From Variovorax sp. UMC13 (lineage in GTDB: Bacteria > Pseudomonadota > Gammaproteobacteria > Burkholderiales > Burkholderiaceae_C): a stretch of 64,000 bases of DNA. The stretch is from contig NZ_LZZW01000004.1 in the NCBI RefSeq assembly GCF_014170375.1, positions 21,351-85,350 of the forward strand, given 5' to 3'. Below are positions 36,904 through 46,562 of the stretch, piece after piece. Position 1 is the stretch's first letter. The number at the start of each line of letters is the position of its first letter. The notes under the pieces are model-generated. The model saw only the letters and a program-made list of their open reading frames with translations. It did no database searches and was not told the DNA's origin. The position numbers and the translations under genes are program-made.

Positions 36904-38058
36904 TTACCGGATGTCGGCATCGCCTTCGAGCAGCTTGCGCGCCACGATGACCCGCATGATCTCGTTGGTGCCTTCGAGGATCTGGTGCACGCGCGTGTCG
37001 CGCACCAGGCGCTCCAATGGAAATTCGGCCAGGTAGCCGTAGCCGCCATGCAGCTGCAGCGCCTCGTTGCAGACGTTGAAGCCCGCATCGGTCGCGAAGC
37101 GCTTGGCCATCGCGCAGTAGGTGCTGGCGTCGGGGTGCGCGGCATCGAGCTTGCTCGCGGCCATGCGCACCATCTGGCGCGCCGCGACCAGTTCGGTCGC
37201 CATGTCGGCCAGCTTGAACTGCAGCGCCTGGAAGCTCGCGAGCGGCTTGCCGAACTGCTGGCGGTCGTGCAGGTAGCCGCGCGCCGCGTTCAGCGCGCCC
37301 TGGGCCGCGCCGACCGAGCAGGTCGCGATGTTGATGCGGCCGCCGTCGAGCCCCTTCATCGCGATGCGGAAGCCCTCGCCTTCGGCGCCCAGCAGGTGGT
37401 CGGCCGGCACGCGCACGTTGTCGAAGCTGATGGTGCGCGTGGGCTGGCTGTTCCAGCCCATCTTGTGCTCCTTCTTGCCGTAGCTCACGCCTGGCGCGTC
37501 GGCCGGCACCGCGAAGGCCGAGATGCCGCCCGCGCCACCGCCGCCGGTGCGCGCCATCAGCACCAGCACGTCGGTCGCGCCCGCGCCCGAGATGAAGGCC
37601 TTGCCGCCGTTGATGACGTAGTCGCCGCCCTGCAGCTCGGCGCGCGTCTTGAGCGAGCCCGCGTCCGAACCCGCGCCCGGTTCGGTCAGGCAGTACGAGG
37701 CCAGCTTGCGGCCGCTGGTCAGGTCTTCGCCCCAGGTCTTGCACACGGCCTCGGTGCCCCAGGTGCCGAGCATCCAGGTCGCCATGTTGTGGATGGTGAT
37801 GAAGGCCGTGGTCGAGGGGTCGACCGCGGCCATCTCCTCGAACACCAGCGTGGCGTCGAGCCGCGGCAGCGCGAGCCCGCCCACGCGCTCGGGCGCGTAG
37901 AGGCCGCAGAAGCCCAGCTCGCCAGCCTTGGCGATGGCGTCTTTCGGGAAGAAGGACTCGGCATCCCAGCGCGCGGCGTGGGGTGCGAATTCGGCCGCGG
38001 CGAATGCGCGCGCGGTCTGGGCAAAGGCGTTCTGTTCTTCGGACAGTTCGAAATTCAT
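36904..38058 (-). CDS. Isobutyryl-CoA dehydrogenase (acyl-CoA dehydrogenase family)
   Basis: 384-residue FAD enzyme of the acyl-CoA dehydrogenase family. Features: N-terminal helical domain [12 protein letters not shown], the signature YCLTEPGAGSDAGSL, FAD-binding middle strand domain, and the C-terminal QLHGGYGYL and QILEGTNEIMR segments. Operon context makes isobutyryl-CoA the likely substrate. The start codon overlaps the LprI-like gene stop by four bases (ATGA), so it is translationally coupled to that gene. Confidence 0.92.
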   Translation of the reverse strand: MNFELSEEQNAFAQTARAFAAAEFAPHAARWDAESFFPKDAIAKAGELGFCGLYAPERVGGLALPRLDATLVFEEMAAVDPSTTAFITIHNMATWMLGTWGTEAVCKTWGEDLTSGRKLASYCLTEPGAGSDAGSLKTRAELQGGDYVINGGKAFISGAGATDVLVLMARTGGGGAGGISAFAVPADAPGVSYGKKEHKMGWNSQPTRTISFDNVRVPADHLLGAEGEGFRIAMKGLDGGRINIATCSVGAAQGALNAARGYLHDRQQFGKPLASFQALQFKLADMATELVAARQMVRMAASKLDAAHPDASTYCAMAKRFATDAGFNVCNEALQLHGGYGYLAEFPLERLVRDTRVHQILEGTNEIMRVIVARKLLEGDADIR

Positions 38059-38447
38059 TGTTGACGACCCTTCCAGAGATCGAGTGCAGCGGTGCGTTCG
38101 CGGGTCGACTGTTCGAGGCAGGTGTAGAACTCGAGCGGCCAGATCGAGCCGCCTTCGCTGCCCTTCGAGGCGGTCTTGCACCCCGGGTCGCGGCCCTTGA
38201 GCCAGGCCCGCTGCTCGTTGCGCAGCGCGGTGCGCACCTGCGGCGACAGCGACTTCATCACCTCGCCGTAGCGGATGTTGAGCGCCACGTCGGCGGCGCG
38301 GTAGTCGCGCACCGCGCAGGCGTTCATCTGCAGCTGGTTGCCGTCGGGCCGGCAGTCCTGCGGGTTCGCGTCATCGGCCGCCTGCGCGCCCGCGGCGCAC
38401 AGCAGCACGGCCGACGCGGCCACCGCAGCGCGAAGCGCGCCCCTCAC
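38055..38447 (-). CDS. LprI/DUF1311-like periplasmic protein embedded in the valine operon
   Basis: 130-residue exported protein. Signal peptide about 1-22 (ending AGAQAAD), then a Cys-containing body: [38 protein letters not shown], matching the lysozyme-inhibitor LprI N-terminal domain (M-N-x-C-A...A-D-x-x-L-N). GTG 38447 is the only start that keeps the signal peptide; it overlaps the mmsA stop as GTGA, and its own stop overlaps the next start as ATGA. So it is coupled on both sides inside a catabolic operon, which is odd for an envelope protein. Function unknown. Confidence 0.78.
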   Translation of the reverse strand: MRGALRAAVAASAVLLCAAGAQAADDANPQDCRPDGNQLQMNACAVRDYRAADVALNIRYGEVMKSLSPQVRTALRNEQRAWLKGRDPGCKTASKGSEGGSIWPLEFYTCLEQSTRERTAALDLWKGRQQ

Positions 38448-39967
38448 TTGAGGCTGATCGTCGTGTTGACGCCCTGGCTCACGGTGCTGTCGTCGAACCA
38501 GCGCGCGGTCACGGTCTTGGTCTGCGTGTAGAACATGATGACCTGCTTGCCGTAAGGGCCCAGGTCGCCGAGCTTGGAGGCGCGCGAACCGGTGAAGGAG
38601 AACATCGGGACCGGCACCGGGATCGGCACGTTGATGCCGACCTGGCCCACGTCGATGTCCTCCTGGAACTTGCGTGCCGCCGCACCCGACTGGGTGAAGA
38701 TCGCGGTGCCGTTGCCGTTGGGGTTGCTGTTGATCAGCGCGATGGCCTCGTCGATGGTTTCGGCATCGGCGATGCACAGCACCGGGCCGAAGACTTCCTG
38801 GTCATAGATGGTCATGCCGGGCTTCACGCCGGTGAAGATGGTCGGGCCGACGAAGTTGCCCTTCTCGTAGCCGGGCACGGTGGGCTTGCGGCCGTCGAGC
38901 ACCAGCTGGGCGCCGTCGGCCTCGCCCCGTTCGATCAGGCTGTTGACGCGGTCGAAGGCGGCGCAGGACACCAGCGGGCCCACGTCCACGCCCTTCTCGG
39001 TGCCGGCGCCGATCTTCAGCGTCTTGGCCTTGGCGATGAGTTCGGGCACCCAGTTGCGCGCCTCGCCCACCAGCACCGCCACCGACACCGCCATGCAGCG
39101 CTGGCCCGCGGCGCCGAAGCTGGCACCGGCCAGGGCGTTGAGCGTCTGCTCCTTGTTGGCGTCGGGCATCACGATGGCGTGGTTCTTCGCGCCCATCATG
39201 CATTGGGCGCGCTTGCCGTTGAGCGTGGCGCGGTTGTAGACGTGCGTGCCGACCTTGGTCGAGCCGACGAAGCTGATCGCCTTGATGTCGGTGTGGTCGC
39301 AGATGCCGTTGACGATGGCCTCGCCGCCATGGATGACGTTGAGCACGCCGGGCGGAATGCCGGCTTCGAGCGCGAGTTCGCACAGGCGCATCGTGACCAT
39401 CGGGTCCTGCTCGGAGGGCTTGAGCACGAAGGTGTTGCCGGTGACGATCGCCATCGGGAACATCCACAGCGGGATCATCGCGGGGAAGTTGAAGGGCGTG
39501 ATGCCCGCGCACACGCCCAGCGGCTGCAGCAGCGTGTAGGTGTCGACACCGTTGGCCACGTTGTTGGCCAGCTCGCCCAGCTGCAGGTTGCCGATGTTCG
39601 AGGCGTGCTCCACCACTTCGAGGCCGCGGAACACGTCGCCCTCGGCGTCGGGCAGGGTCTTGCCCTGTTCGGCCGTGAGGATCGCGGCCAGCTCGCCCAT
39701 GTTTTCACGGATCAGCTGCTGCAGCTTGAGGAAGATGCGGGCGCGCGCGCCGATGGGCGTCTTGCGCCAGGTCTTGAAAGCTTCCTTGGCCGAGGCCACG
39801 GCGGCATCGAGTTCGTCGGGCGTGGCGAAGGGCACGCGCGCCAGCACCTGCTGCGTCGCGGGGTTGACGATGTCGCGCCATTCGGTGGTCTTGGATTCGA
39901 CCAGCTTGCCGCCGATCAGCAGCTTGACGGTGGCGACCTGGGTGGTCGGGGTGGTGGTGGCGTCCAT
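38444..39967 (-). CDS. mmsA: CoA-acylating methylmalonate-semialdehyde dehydrogenase
   Basis: 507-residue aldehyde dehydrogenase that converts methylmalonate semialdehyde to propionyl-CoA with CO2 release. Family marks: [24 protein letters not shown] at the start, [17 protein letters not shown], and the catalytic Cys in [13 protein letters not shown]. First gene of the valine operon (mmsA, lprI-like, dehydrogenase, hydrolase, mmsB), all in one direction with overlaps or short gaps. Divergent from the LysR regulator gene, whose product is its likely regulator. Confidence 0.95.
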   Translation of the reverse strand: MDATTTPTTQVATVKLLIGGKLVESKTTEWRDIVNPATQQVLARVPFATPDELDAAVASAKEAFKTWRKTPIGARARIFLKLQQLIRENMGELAAILTAEQGKTLPDAEGDVFRGLEVVEHASNIGNLQLGELANNVANGVDTYTLLQPLGVCAGITPFNFPAMIPLWMFPMAIVTGNTFVLKPSEQDPMVTMRLCELALEAGIPPGVLNVIHGGEAIVNGICDHTDIKAISFVGSTKVGTHVYNRATLNGKRAQCMMGAKNHAIVMPDANKEQTLNALAGASFGAAGQRCMAVSVAVLVGEARNWVPELIAKAKTLKIGAGTEKGVDVGPLVSCAAFDRVNSLIERGEADGAQLVLDGRKPTVPGYEKGNFVGPTIFTGVKPGMTIYDQEVFGPVLCIADAETIDEAIALINSNPNGNGTAIFTQSGAAARKFQEDIDVGQVGINVPIPVPVPMFSFTGSRASKLGDLGPYGKQVIMFYTQTKTVTARWFDDSTVSQGVNTTISLK

Positions 39968-40023
39968 GGTGTTGTCTCCGGGTGAATGCGTAGGTTGCAG
40001 CCGGCCATCCTAGCTTTGCACTT

Positions 40024-40066
40024 TTGCAATGGCAATAGACAAATATGCACTCGCCATCTGCATAAT
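40024..40066 (+). promoter_or_regulatory. mmsA/LysR divergent control region
   Basis: In the 107-bp divergent gap lies the inverted repeat TTGC-AATG-GCAA (40024-40035), of the T-N11-A class usual for LysR sites. A CATAAT -10-like hexamer at 40061-40066 would start the LysR transcript almost at its ATG. Confidence 0.35.
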
Positions 40067-40074
40067 CGCAACGC

Positions 40075-40957
40075 ATGGACTGGGACAACCTGCGCTTCTT
40101 TCTCGAACTCGCGCGCTCGGGCACGCTGCAGAGCGCGGCCCGCCGGCTGGCGGTCGACCACACCACCGTCGCGCGGCGCATCCAGGCGCTGGAGAAGCAG
40201 GTCGGCTCGCCGCTGTTCTCGCGCGAGGCCGGCGGCCACCGGCTCACCGAGGCCGGCCGCCGGCTGCAGCCGCAGGTCGAGGCGATGGAGGGCGCGTTCC
40301 GCACCGTCGAACGCGCGGCGCCGGCCTCGCACGAGGGGCTGTCGGGGGTGGTGCGGGTCGGCGTCACCGAGGGCTTCGGCACCGTGGTGCTGGCGCCGCA
40401 GCTCGCGGGCTTCGCGCGCCAGCATCCGCGGCTGGTGATCGACCTGCTGGCCATGCCGCGGGTGGTGCACCTGTCGCGGCGCGAGGCCGACATCGTGATC
40501 TCGCTCGAGCGCCCGGCGCGCGGCCCGGTGGTGGTGAGCAAGCTCACCGACTACACGCTGCGGCTCTACGCCGCGAAGGCCTATCTGGCGCAGCACGGCC
40601 CGATCCGGACGCGCGAAGACCTGCAGGGCCACAGCTTCATCGGCTATGTCGACGACCTGCTGTTCAGCAAGGAGCTGCAGTACCTCGACGAGCTGCACAA
40701 GCCCGATGCCTTCGCGCTGCGCAGCACCAGCATCCTGGCGCAGCATGCAGCGACCACGGCGGGCCACGGCATCGCGGTGCTGCCGGCCTTCGTCGCCGAG
40801 CGCGACGCGTCGCTCAAGCCGGTGCTGCCGGCGCTGGCGCATTTCACGCGCACCTTCTGGATGTCGATGCCGGCCGAGACCAAGCACCTGGCGCGGATGC
40901 AGGCGGTGTGGAACTTCCTGCGCGAGACGGTCGAGACCCAGCGCGCCGTGCTGCAGC

Positions 40958-40974
<17 letters not shown>
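40075..40974 (+). CDS. LysR-family transcriptional regulator
   Basis: 299-residue LysR activator. N-terminal helix-turn-helix WDNLRFFLELARSGTLQSAARRLAVDHTTVARRIQALEKQVGSPLF, then the effector-binding domain of two periplasmic-binding-like lobes. Divergent from mmsA at 107 bp, so it probably regulates the valine operon and itself. Its last 17 bases overlap antiparallel with the end of the sigma-54 activator gene. Confidence 0.92.
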
Positions 40975-42316
<1,342 letters not shown>

Positions 42317-42323
42317 GGCCGCA

Positions 42324-43643
42324 CTAGAAGGAGAAGGGAATGCGTGCGGTGAGCGTGAGGTCGGGGGTGTCGCGTGTCAGACCGGCCCCGACCGAAATGT
42401 TCACCGTCCGCTTCGGGTCGTAGCGGTAGGAGTAGCCCAGCATCAGCGTGGCCAGCTGCGTGCGCACCGAGCCCGGCACCGGCACGCCGTTCTGCTTGAC
42501 GCGGCCCACCGAATTCAGGTCGACGCCGATGCTGAACGAGGACTTGTCGTTGAGCGCCAGGCCCATGCCGAAGTTCATGCCGATGATGTCGCCGGCCCGG
42601 AAGTCGCCCAGGAACTCGCGCTGGCCGCCGAGCACTTCGCGGCTCACGTTGCTGCGCTTGAAGTTGTAGGCGTAGCTGAAGCTGCCGAAGAACACCACCG
42701 GGTCCGAGGGGAACAGCCAGGTGAGCCCGGGCTGCAGGGTGTAGAAGCCCGAGCCCGTGGGCAGGTCCAGCGGCAGGCCGGTGCCGGTGGTGTTGCCCAC
42801 GCAGCGCGTGACGCAGTCGGTCACCACCTCGAAGGGGTCCTTGCCGGTGCGCGACTTGAAGCGCAGCGTGCCGATCATGTAGGGCGTCGACGCGTCGCCC
42901 TCGTTGAGCTGGTAGCGCGCCGTGACTTCGGCATCGCCCAGGTGCCGGCCGCTGGTCTCGAACACGTTGTCGATGGCCGAGCCGGTGAAGATCTCCCGGC
43001 TCACCGTGGAGTTCGAGCGGTAGACATAGGGCACACGGGCTTCGATCTCGAAGCGGTTGGTGATGCCGAAGCGGCCGGTCAGCGCGCTGGTGAGGGTGTT
43101 CTGCTTGACCTGCCGGACGTCGACCAGCCCGATCAGCAGCGAGGGGATGATGGTGTAGCCGACCAGCGCCACCTGGTTGCTGGACGAGTAGGCATACTGC
43201 AGCGAGGGCTCGAGCACCATCGTGCCCTTGGGCGTGAGGATGCCCGGCTGCTCGAACAGCGGCGCCACGTTGAGGCGCGTGTCCTGGCTCGGCGCCTGGC
43301 CCACCTGGATGGAACGCGGCGGCGCGGCGGCGATCGGCCGGGTGTCCACTGCCGCCGTGGCCGCGGTGGCCGCGGCGGTGGCCCGGTCGGAGGCGTTCCT
43401 GTTCTCCGCCAGCGAACGCTCCAGTTCGTCGTAGCGCGAAGCCTGCTGCGCCATCGACTGCTTGAGCGCCTCGATCTCGCGGGCTTGCTCGGCCACCTGG
43501 CGCTGCAGTTCGGTCAACGCCGCGGGCGCCCGGCGCGGCACGGGCGGTGCCGAGGGCGCGGCCTGCTGGGCCTCGACGGCCCCCCAGGCGGTCGCGGCAC
43601 TCATGCAGAGGACCAGGTTCTTAAAGGCTCTTGGTTGTCGCAT
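42324..43643 (-). CDS. FapF-like coiled-coil outer-membrane barrel protein
   Basis: 439-residue outer-membrane protein. Signal peptide to about residue 25 (VEAQQ), Pro/Ala linker, a coiled coil at about 42-82 (heptads in LTELQRQVAEQAREIEALKQ), a Ser/Thr/Ala linker, then from about 120 a beta-barrel with alternating aromatic/polar strands and a terminal Phe (RIPFSF), the outer-membrane assembly signal. This coiled-coil plus barrel layout matches FapF, the trimeric amyloid exporter of Pseudomonas; database relatives are sometimes mislabelled acetate kinase or transporter. The divergent operon encodes candidate substrates and a C39 peptidase. Without the context, a phenol-degradation type (MetA) channel would be the alternative. 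Confidence 0.7.
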   Translation of the reverse strand: MRQPRAFKNLVLCMSAATAWGAVEAQQAAPSAPPVPRRAPAALTELQRQVAEQAREIEALKQSMAQQASRYDELERSLAENRNASDRATAAATAATAAVDTRPIAAAPPRSIQVGQAPSQDTRLNVAPLFEQPGILTPKGTMVLEPSLQYAYSSSNQVALVGYTIIPSLLIGLVDVRQVKQNTLTSALTGRFGITNRFEIEARVPYVYRSNSTVSREIFTGSAIDNVFETSGRHLGDAEVTARYQLNEGDASTPYMIGTLRFKSRTGKDPFEVVTDCVTRCVGNTTGTGLPLDLPTGSGFYTLQPGLTWLFPSDPVVFFGSFSYAYNFKRSNVSREVLGGQREFLGDFRAGDIIGMNFGMGLALNDKSSFSIGVDLNSVGRVKQNGVPVPGSVRTQLATLMLGYSYRYDPKRTVNISVGAGLTRDTPDLTLTARIPFSF

Positions 43644-43936
43644 GCCGGCCCCTCATTTCTTTTTGGAACTTTCGTTGCAACGCATGCTATCGAGACGCGT
43701 TCCTCGCGCATTGATTTCCGCCCGAAATAATTGTTAACTTTTGTTCCTTACTACTTTCGGTACGTTTTTGACGCCATGAAAGAATCAATTGCACATATTC
43801 GAATTGGCGCGTTTTCCTCGGCAATTCGGCCTATTGCGAACGCCATAGCATCGACGCCGAGACAGAATATCCGACAGATTGCACGCGCCAAGTGATTGAT
43901 TTTCATGGGCTTCATTTTTCAGGAGAGAAATCCAGT

Positions 43937-43952
43937 GTCACATCCATGTGAC
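43937..43952. promoter_or_regulatory. Palindromic candidate upstream activator site
   Basis: Perfect 16-bp inverted repeat GTCACAT-CC-ATGTGAC. Its centre is about 108 bp before the start point predicted from the sigma-54 promoter, the usual range for a bacterial enhancer-binding protein site. Confidence 0.65.
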
Positions 43953-44026
43953 GAAAGCCGCCGATTCGAGGATGTTCGAAGCTGTAAAACAGCCGGAATT
44001 TCTTCGCTACCTGCAGCCAAAAGTAT

Positions 44027-44042
44027 TGGCATTGAATTTGCA
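44027..44042 (+). promoter_or_regulatory. Sigma-54 (-24/-12) promoter of the fibre operon
   Basis: TGGCATTGAATTTGCA matches the consensus TGGCAC-N5-TTGCW with exact spacing between the invariant GG (44028-44029) and GC (44040-44041). Predicted transcript start is near 44053, leaving a leader of about 56 bases to ATG 44109. Confidence 0.8.
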
Positions 44043-44108
44043 TTGAGCGAACCGTTGCGCGTCAGCACAACTCTTGGCTCGAACTTCAACCAACTTTCTG
44101 GAGACTTC

Positions 44109-45392
44109 ATGAACAAGACACTTCTGGCTTCGGCCATTGCGCTCGGCCTGGGCTTCGCGTCCACGGCCGTGCTGGCGGACATCACCCAGTCGGGCACCGG
44201 GGCCAACGCGGCGGACGATGCACGCGCCTGGCAGGACAACAGTACGAACACGAGTACCAAAACCGACACCGACACGAAGACCTACACCAACACCAAGACC
44301 ACCACCACCACCAAGACCGACTCCAGCACCAACCTGCGGACCAGCGACAGCCGCGACCAGAGCACCAACCGCAATTCCGGCGCCGCACGCGCGGCCGCCG
44401 AACGCTCGGTGGCGCTCAACAACGGCTCCACCGGCACCTTCTCCAACGCCTTCAACGTCACCACCGCCACGGCCAGCAGCACGCTCAGCGGCGTGGTCAC
44501 CGGCAACACGGTGCATGGCATCGGCAACTACGCCTACAACACCGGCTCCTCGGCCGGCGGCACGGGCTACGGCGGCCATGGCGGCAAGGGCGCGGGCGGC
44601 ACGGCCGACGGCGCGGGTGTGGGCGGCAACGGTGCCGTGGGCACGGGCGCCGTGGGCGCAACCGGCGGCAGCGCCTCCAACGGCGCCATCAGCCACGGCA
44701 GTGCCACCAACGGCAGTTCGTCGGCGGGTGACGGCGGCAGGGGCTCGGGCGGCAGTGCCTCGGGCAGCAACTCCAGCGGCTCGGCCACGGCCAACGGCGC
44801 CGGTGGCGGCGGCGGCGGTGGCGGCAGCGGCAGCGGCGGCAACGGCGGCCTGACCGGCGCCAGCGGCAGCGCCAACGGTGGCGGCATGATCGCCAGCGGC
44901 GACGGCGGCACCAGCGGCAACACCGGCACCGGCGGCGCGGGCGGCACGGGCACCGGCACGGGCGCAGCGGGTGGTGCGGGCGGGACCGGCGGCTCGCCGA
45001 TGACCGCCAACACCGGGGCGCGCACGGCCGGCAACGGCACCGGCGGCGCCGGCGGCGCGGCCACCAACGGCAGTGCCACCAACGGCAGCGCCAGCAACGG
45101 CAACAACACGGCCGGCAACGGCGGTGCGGGTGGCAGCGGCACGGGCGGCGCAGGCGGCGCGGGCAGCGGCGGCACCAACACCGCGATGGGCGGCACCGGT
45201 GGTGTCGGCCAGGGCGGCACCGGTGGCGCCGGCGGGACCAACACCGTCAGCGCGGGGACCTTCAACATGTCCAACACCATGACCTCGGTCGGGCAGTCGG
45301 CCGCCGGCATCATGATCGCCAACCAGCAGAGCGGGATCAGCAGCCTGGTGCAGCAGAGCGTCAACGTCCAGGCCAACCTGAGCGTGCGCTGA
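44109..45392 (+). CDS. Glycine-rich secreted protein, candidate fibre subunit
   Basis: 427-residue exported protein without cysteine. Signal peptide 1-23 (TAVLA), a Thr/Asn/Asp-rich stretch at about 44-90 of short TKTDT-type repeats, an Ala/Asn region to about 145, a glycine-rich low-complexity region at about 150-378 built from GG[AN]GG, SATNGS and GGTGG units, and a C-terminal tail 380-427 that contains NQQSGISSLVQQSVNV (405-420). First gene of an operon behind a sigma-54 promoter; GGAG lies five bases ahead of ATG 44109. The composition resembles amyloid or fibre subunits and not any enzyme. It is the most likely major subunit of a Fap-like fibre. Confidence 0.75.
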   Translation: MNKTLLASAIALGLGFASTAVLADITQSGTGANAADDARAWQDNSTNTSTKTDTDTKTYTNTKTTTTTKTDSSTNLRTSDSRDQSTNRNSGAARAAAERSVALNNGSTGTFSNAFNVTTATASSTLSGVVTGNTVHGIGNYAYNTGSSAGGTGYGGHGGKGAGGTADGAGVGGNGAVGTGAVGATGGSASNGAISHGSATNGSSSAGDGGRGSGGSASGSNSSGSATANGAGGGGGGGGSGSGGNGGLTGASGSANGGGMIASGDGGTSGNTGTGGAGGTGTGTGAAGGAGGTGGSPMTANTGARTAGNGTGGAGGAATNGSATNGSASNGNNTAGNGGAGGSGTGGAGGAGSGGTNTAMGGTGGVGQGGTGGAGGTNTVSAGTFNMSNTMTSVGQSAAGIMIANQQSGISSLVQQSVNVQANLSVR

Positions 45393-45402
45393 GTCGCTGC
45401 CG

Positions 45403-45441
45403 GGTCCATGGCGGCGCGCCGACAGCGCGCTGCCATGGACC
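45403..45441 (+). terminator. 17-bp hairpin after the first fibre gene
   Basis: Stem of GGTCCATGGC continued by GGCGCGC (45403-45419) against 45425-45441, with one G-U pair and the five-base loop CGACA. It lies 10 bp after the stop of the glycine-rich gene. Pyrimidine-rich DNA follows (GTCTTTCCTCTC), so partial termination or 3' end protection is likely. Confidence 0.7.
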
Positions 45442-45466
45442 GTGTCTTTCCTCTCGAGGAGCCATC

Positions 45467-45838
45467 ATGCGAACCCCCTCCCTGCGACGCGGCCTGGCCA
45501 CGGCGGCGATCGCGCTGCTGCCGGCCCTGCTGCCCTTCCAGCTCGCGGCCCAGACCGGCCAGCGCGCGCCTGCGCCCGCACCCGCCGGCGCTGCGTTCGC
45601 GGCACCGGTGGAAGCCTCGGCCCTGGCCACCATCCGGGGCGGCCACGAACTCACGCAGAACGACATGCGGCTGGACGGCGTCACCGCCGGCAACGTCGCG
45701 AGCCAGGTCACGACCGGTGCCAACACCATCTCCACGGGCGCGTTCTCGGGCATGGCCGGCTTGCCGCTGGTGGTGCAGAACTCGGGCGCCAACGTGTTGA
45801 TCCAGAACGCCGTGATCGTCAACGTGAAGATGCAATAG
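45467..45838 (+). CDS. Small secreted protein with RGG processing motif
   Basis: 123-residue exported protein, no cysteine. Signal peptide 1-29 (QLAAQ), a Pro/Ala linker, then ALATIRGGHEL with Gly58-Gly59, and a mature-like part that ends in an alternating polar/hydrophobic stretch VVQNSGANVLIQNAVIVNV (102-120). The motif LATIRGG resembles double-glycine sites cut by C39 peptidases, and a C39 peptidase gene follows directly. CGAGGAG lies ahead of ATG 45467. Likely a minor subunit, nucleator or chaperone of the fibre; no known homologue recognised. Confidence 0.7.
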   Translation: MRTPSLRRGLATAAIALLPALLPFQLAAQTGQRAPAPAPAGAAFAAPVEASALATIRGGHELTQNDMRLDGVTAGNVASQVTTGANTISTGAFSGMAGLPLVVQNSGANVLIQNAVIVNVKMQ

Positions 45839-45866
45839 CGGCCTCTCGCGCCGCCTGGAGAGCCCC

Positions 45867-46562
45867 ATGTCGCCCCTGCGCCTTCTGTGCCCCGCCGCCC
45901 TGCTCTGCCTGGCCGGCGCGGGTACCGGCCTGGCCCAGAACCGCGCGGTGTCGCTGCCCGAGATGGGCGGCGCCAGCTATGCGGTTCCGGTGCGCAGCCT
46001 GCAGCAGATCAAGCAGGCCGGCACCTTGCTGCAGCAATACGACTTCAGCTGCGGCTCGGCCGCGGTCGCGACCTTGCTCACGCACCACTACGGCCGGCCG
46101 ACCTCCGAACAGGAGGTGTTCGAACAGATGTACGCGGCCGGCGACCAGGAGAAGATCCGGCGCGAAGGCTTCTCGCTGCTCGACATGAAGCGCTTCCTGC
46201 ACACGCGGGGCTTCGAGGCCGACGGCTTCCAGCAGCCGCTGGACAAGCTGAACGAGGCGCGCGTGCCGGCCATCGCCCTGATCACGGAGAACGGCTACCA
46301 CCACTTCGTGGTCGTGAAGGGGCTGGACAGCGAGCGCGTACTGATCGGCGACCCGGCCAACGGCACGCGCGCCATGCCGCGCGCCACCTTCGAGACGCAG
46401 TGGAAGCAGAAGCTGCTGTTCGTGGTCCACAACCGGATGGACACCGCGCGCTTCAACCTCGCGACCGACTGGCGCGCCGCCCCCGTGGCGCCCCTGGCCA
46501 CGGGCGTGCTGCGCGACGCCTTCGTCAACCAGATGCCCCGCAACGGGCCGGGACAGTTCTGA
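45867..46562 (+). CDS. Periplasmic C39-family peptidase (FapD-like)
   Basis: 231-residue peptidase. Signal peptide 1-23 (TGLAQ), then a papain-like C39 domain: QQYDFSCGSAAVATLL gives the oxyanion Gln and Cys62, GYHHFVVVKGL gives His146, and IGDPANG gives Asp162, so the triad is complete. Unlike bacteriocin C39 proteins it has no ABC-transporter part and has a signal peptide, as does FapD of Pseudomonas. It lies between two genes with RGG motifs and starts 28 bp after the first of them, so cleaving those proteins in the periplasm is the natural role. The stop overlaps the next start as TGATG. Confidence 0.85.
   Translation: MSPLRLLCPAALLCLAGAGTGLAQNRAVSLPEMGGASYAVPVRSLQQIKQAGTLLQQYDFSCGSAAVATLLTHHYGRPTSEQEVFEQMYAAGDQEKIRREGFSLLDMKRFLHTRGFEADGFQQPLDKLNEARVPAIALITENGYHHFVVVKGLDSERVLIGDPANGTRAMPRATFETQWKQKLLFVVHNRMDTARFNLATDWRAAPVAPLATGVLRDAFVNQMPRNGPGQF

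Larger units (their letters stand above)
43644..44108. promoter_or_regulatory. 465-bp AT-richer divergent control region
   Basis: No real gene is seen here; the open frame from 43896 is only the in-frame leader of the glycine-rich gene. The DNA is much less GC-rich than its surroundings. It contains the palindrome at 43937 and the sigma-54 promoter at 44027; shorter palindromes such as GCTGT-AAA-ACAGC (43981-43993) are also present. Confidence 0.75.

Noticed and set aside
43664..43679. Second sigma-54-like match TGGAACTTTCGTTGCA
   Set aside because: The -24 box lacks the usual GGCA and it lies about 430 bp before the gene; likely chance in AT-richer DNA.
44560..45250. Possible tandem repeat or CRISPR-like array
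   Set aside because: The periodicity comes from Gly/Asn/Ser/Thr codons in one open frame; there are no constant-length repeats with unique spacers.
44567..45868. Minus-strand Pro-rich 433-codon open frame opposite the glycine-rich gene
   Set aside because: It is simply the antisense of GG-rich codons (GGC to GCC/CCG), with no signal peptide, start context or homology.
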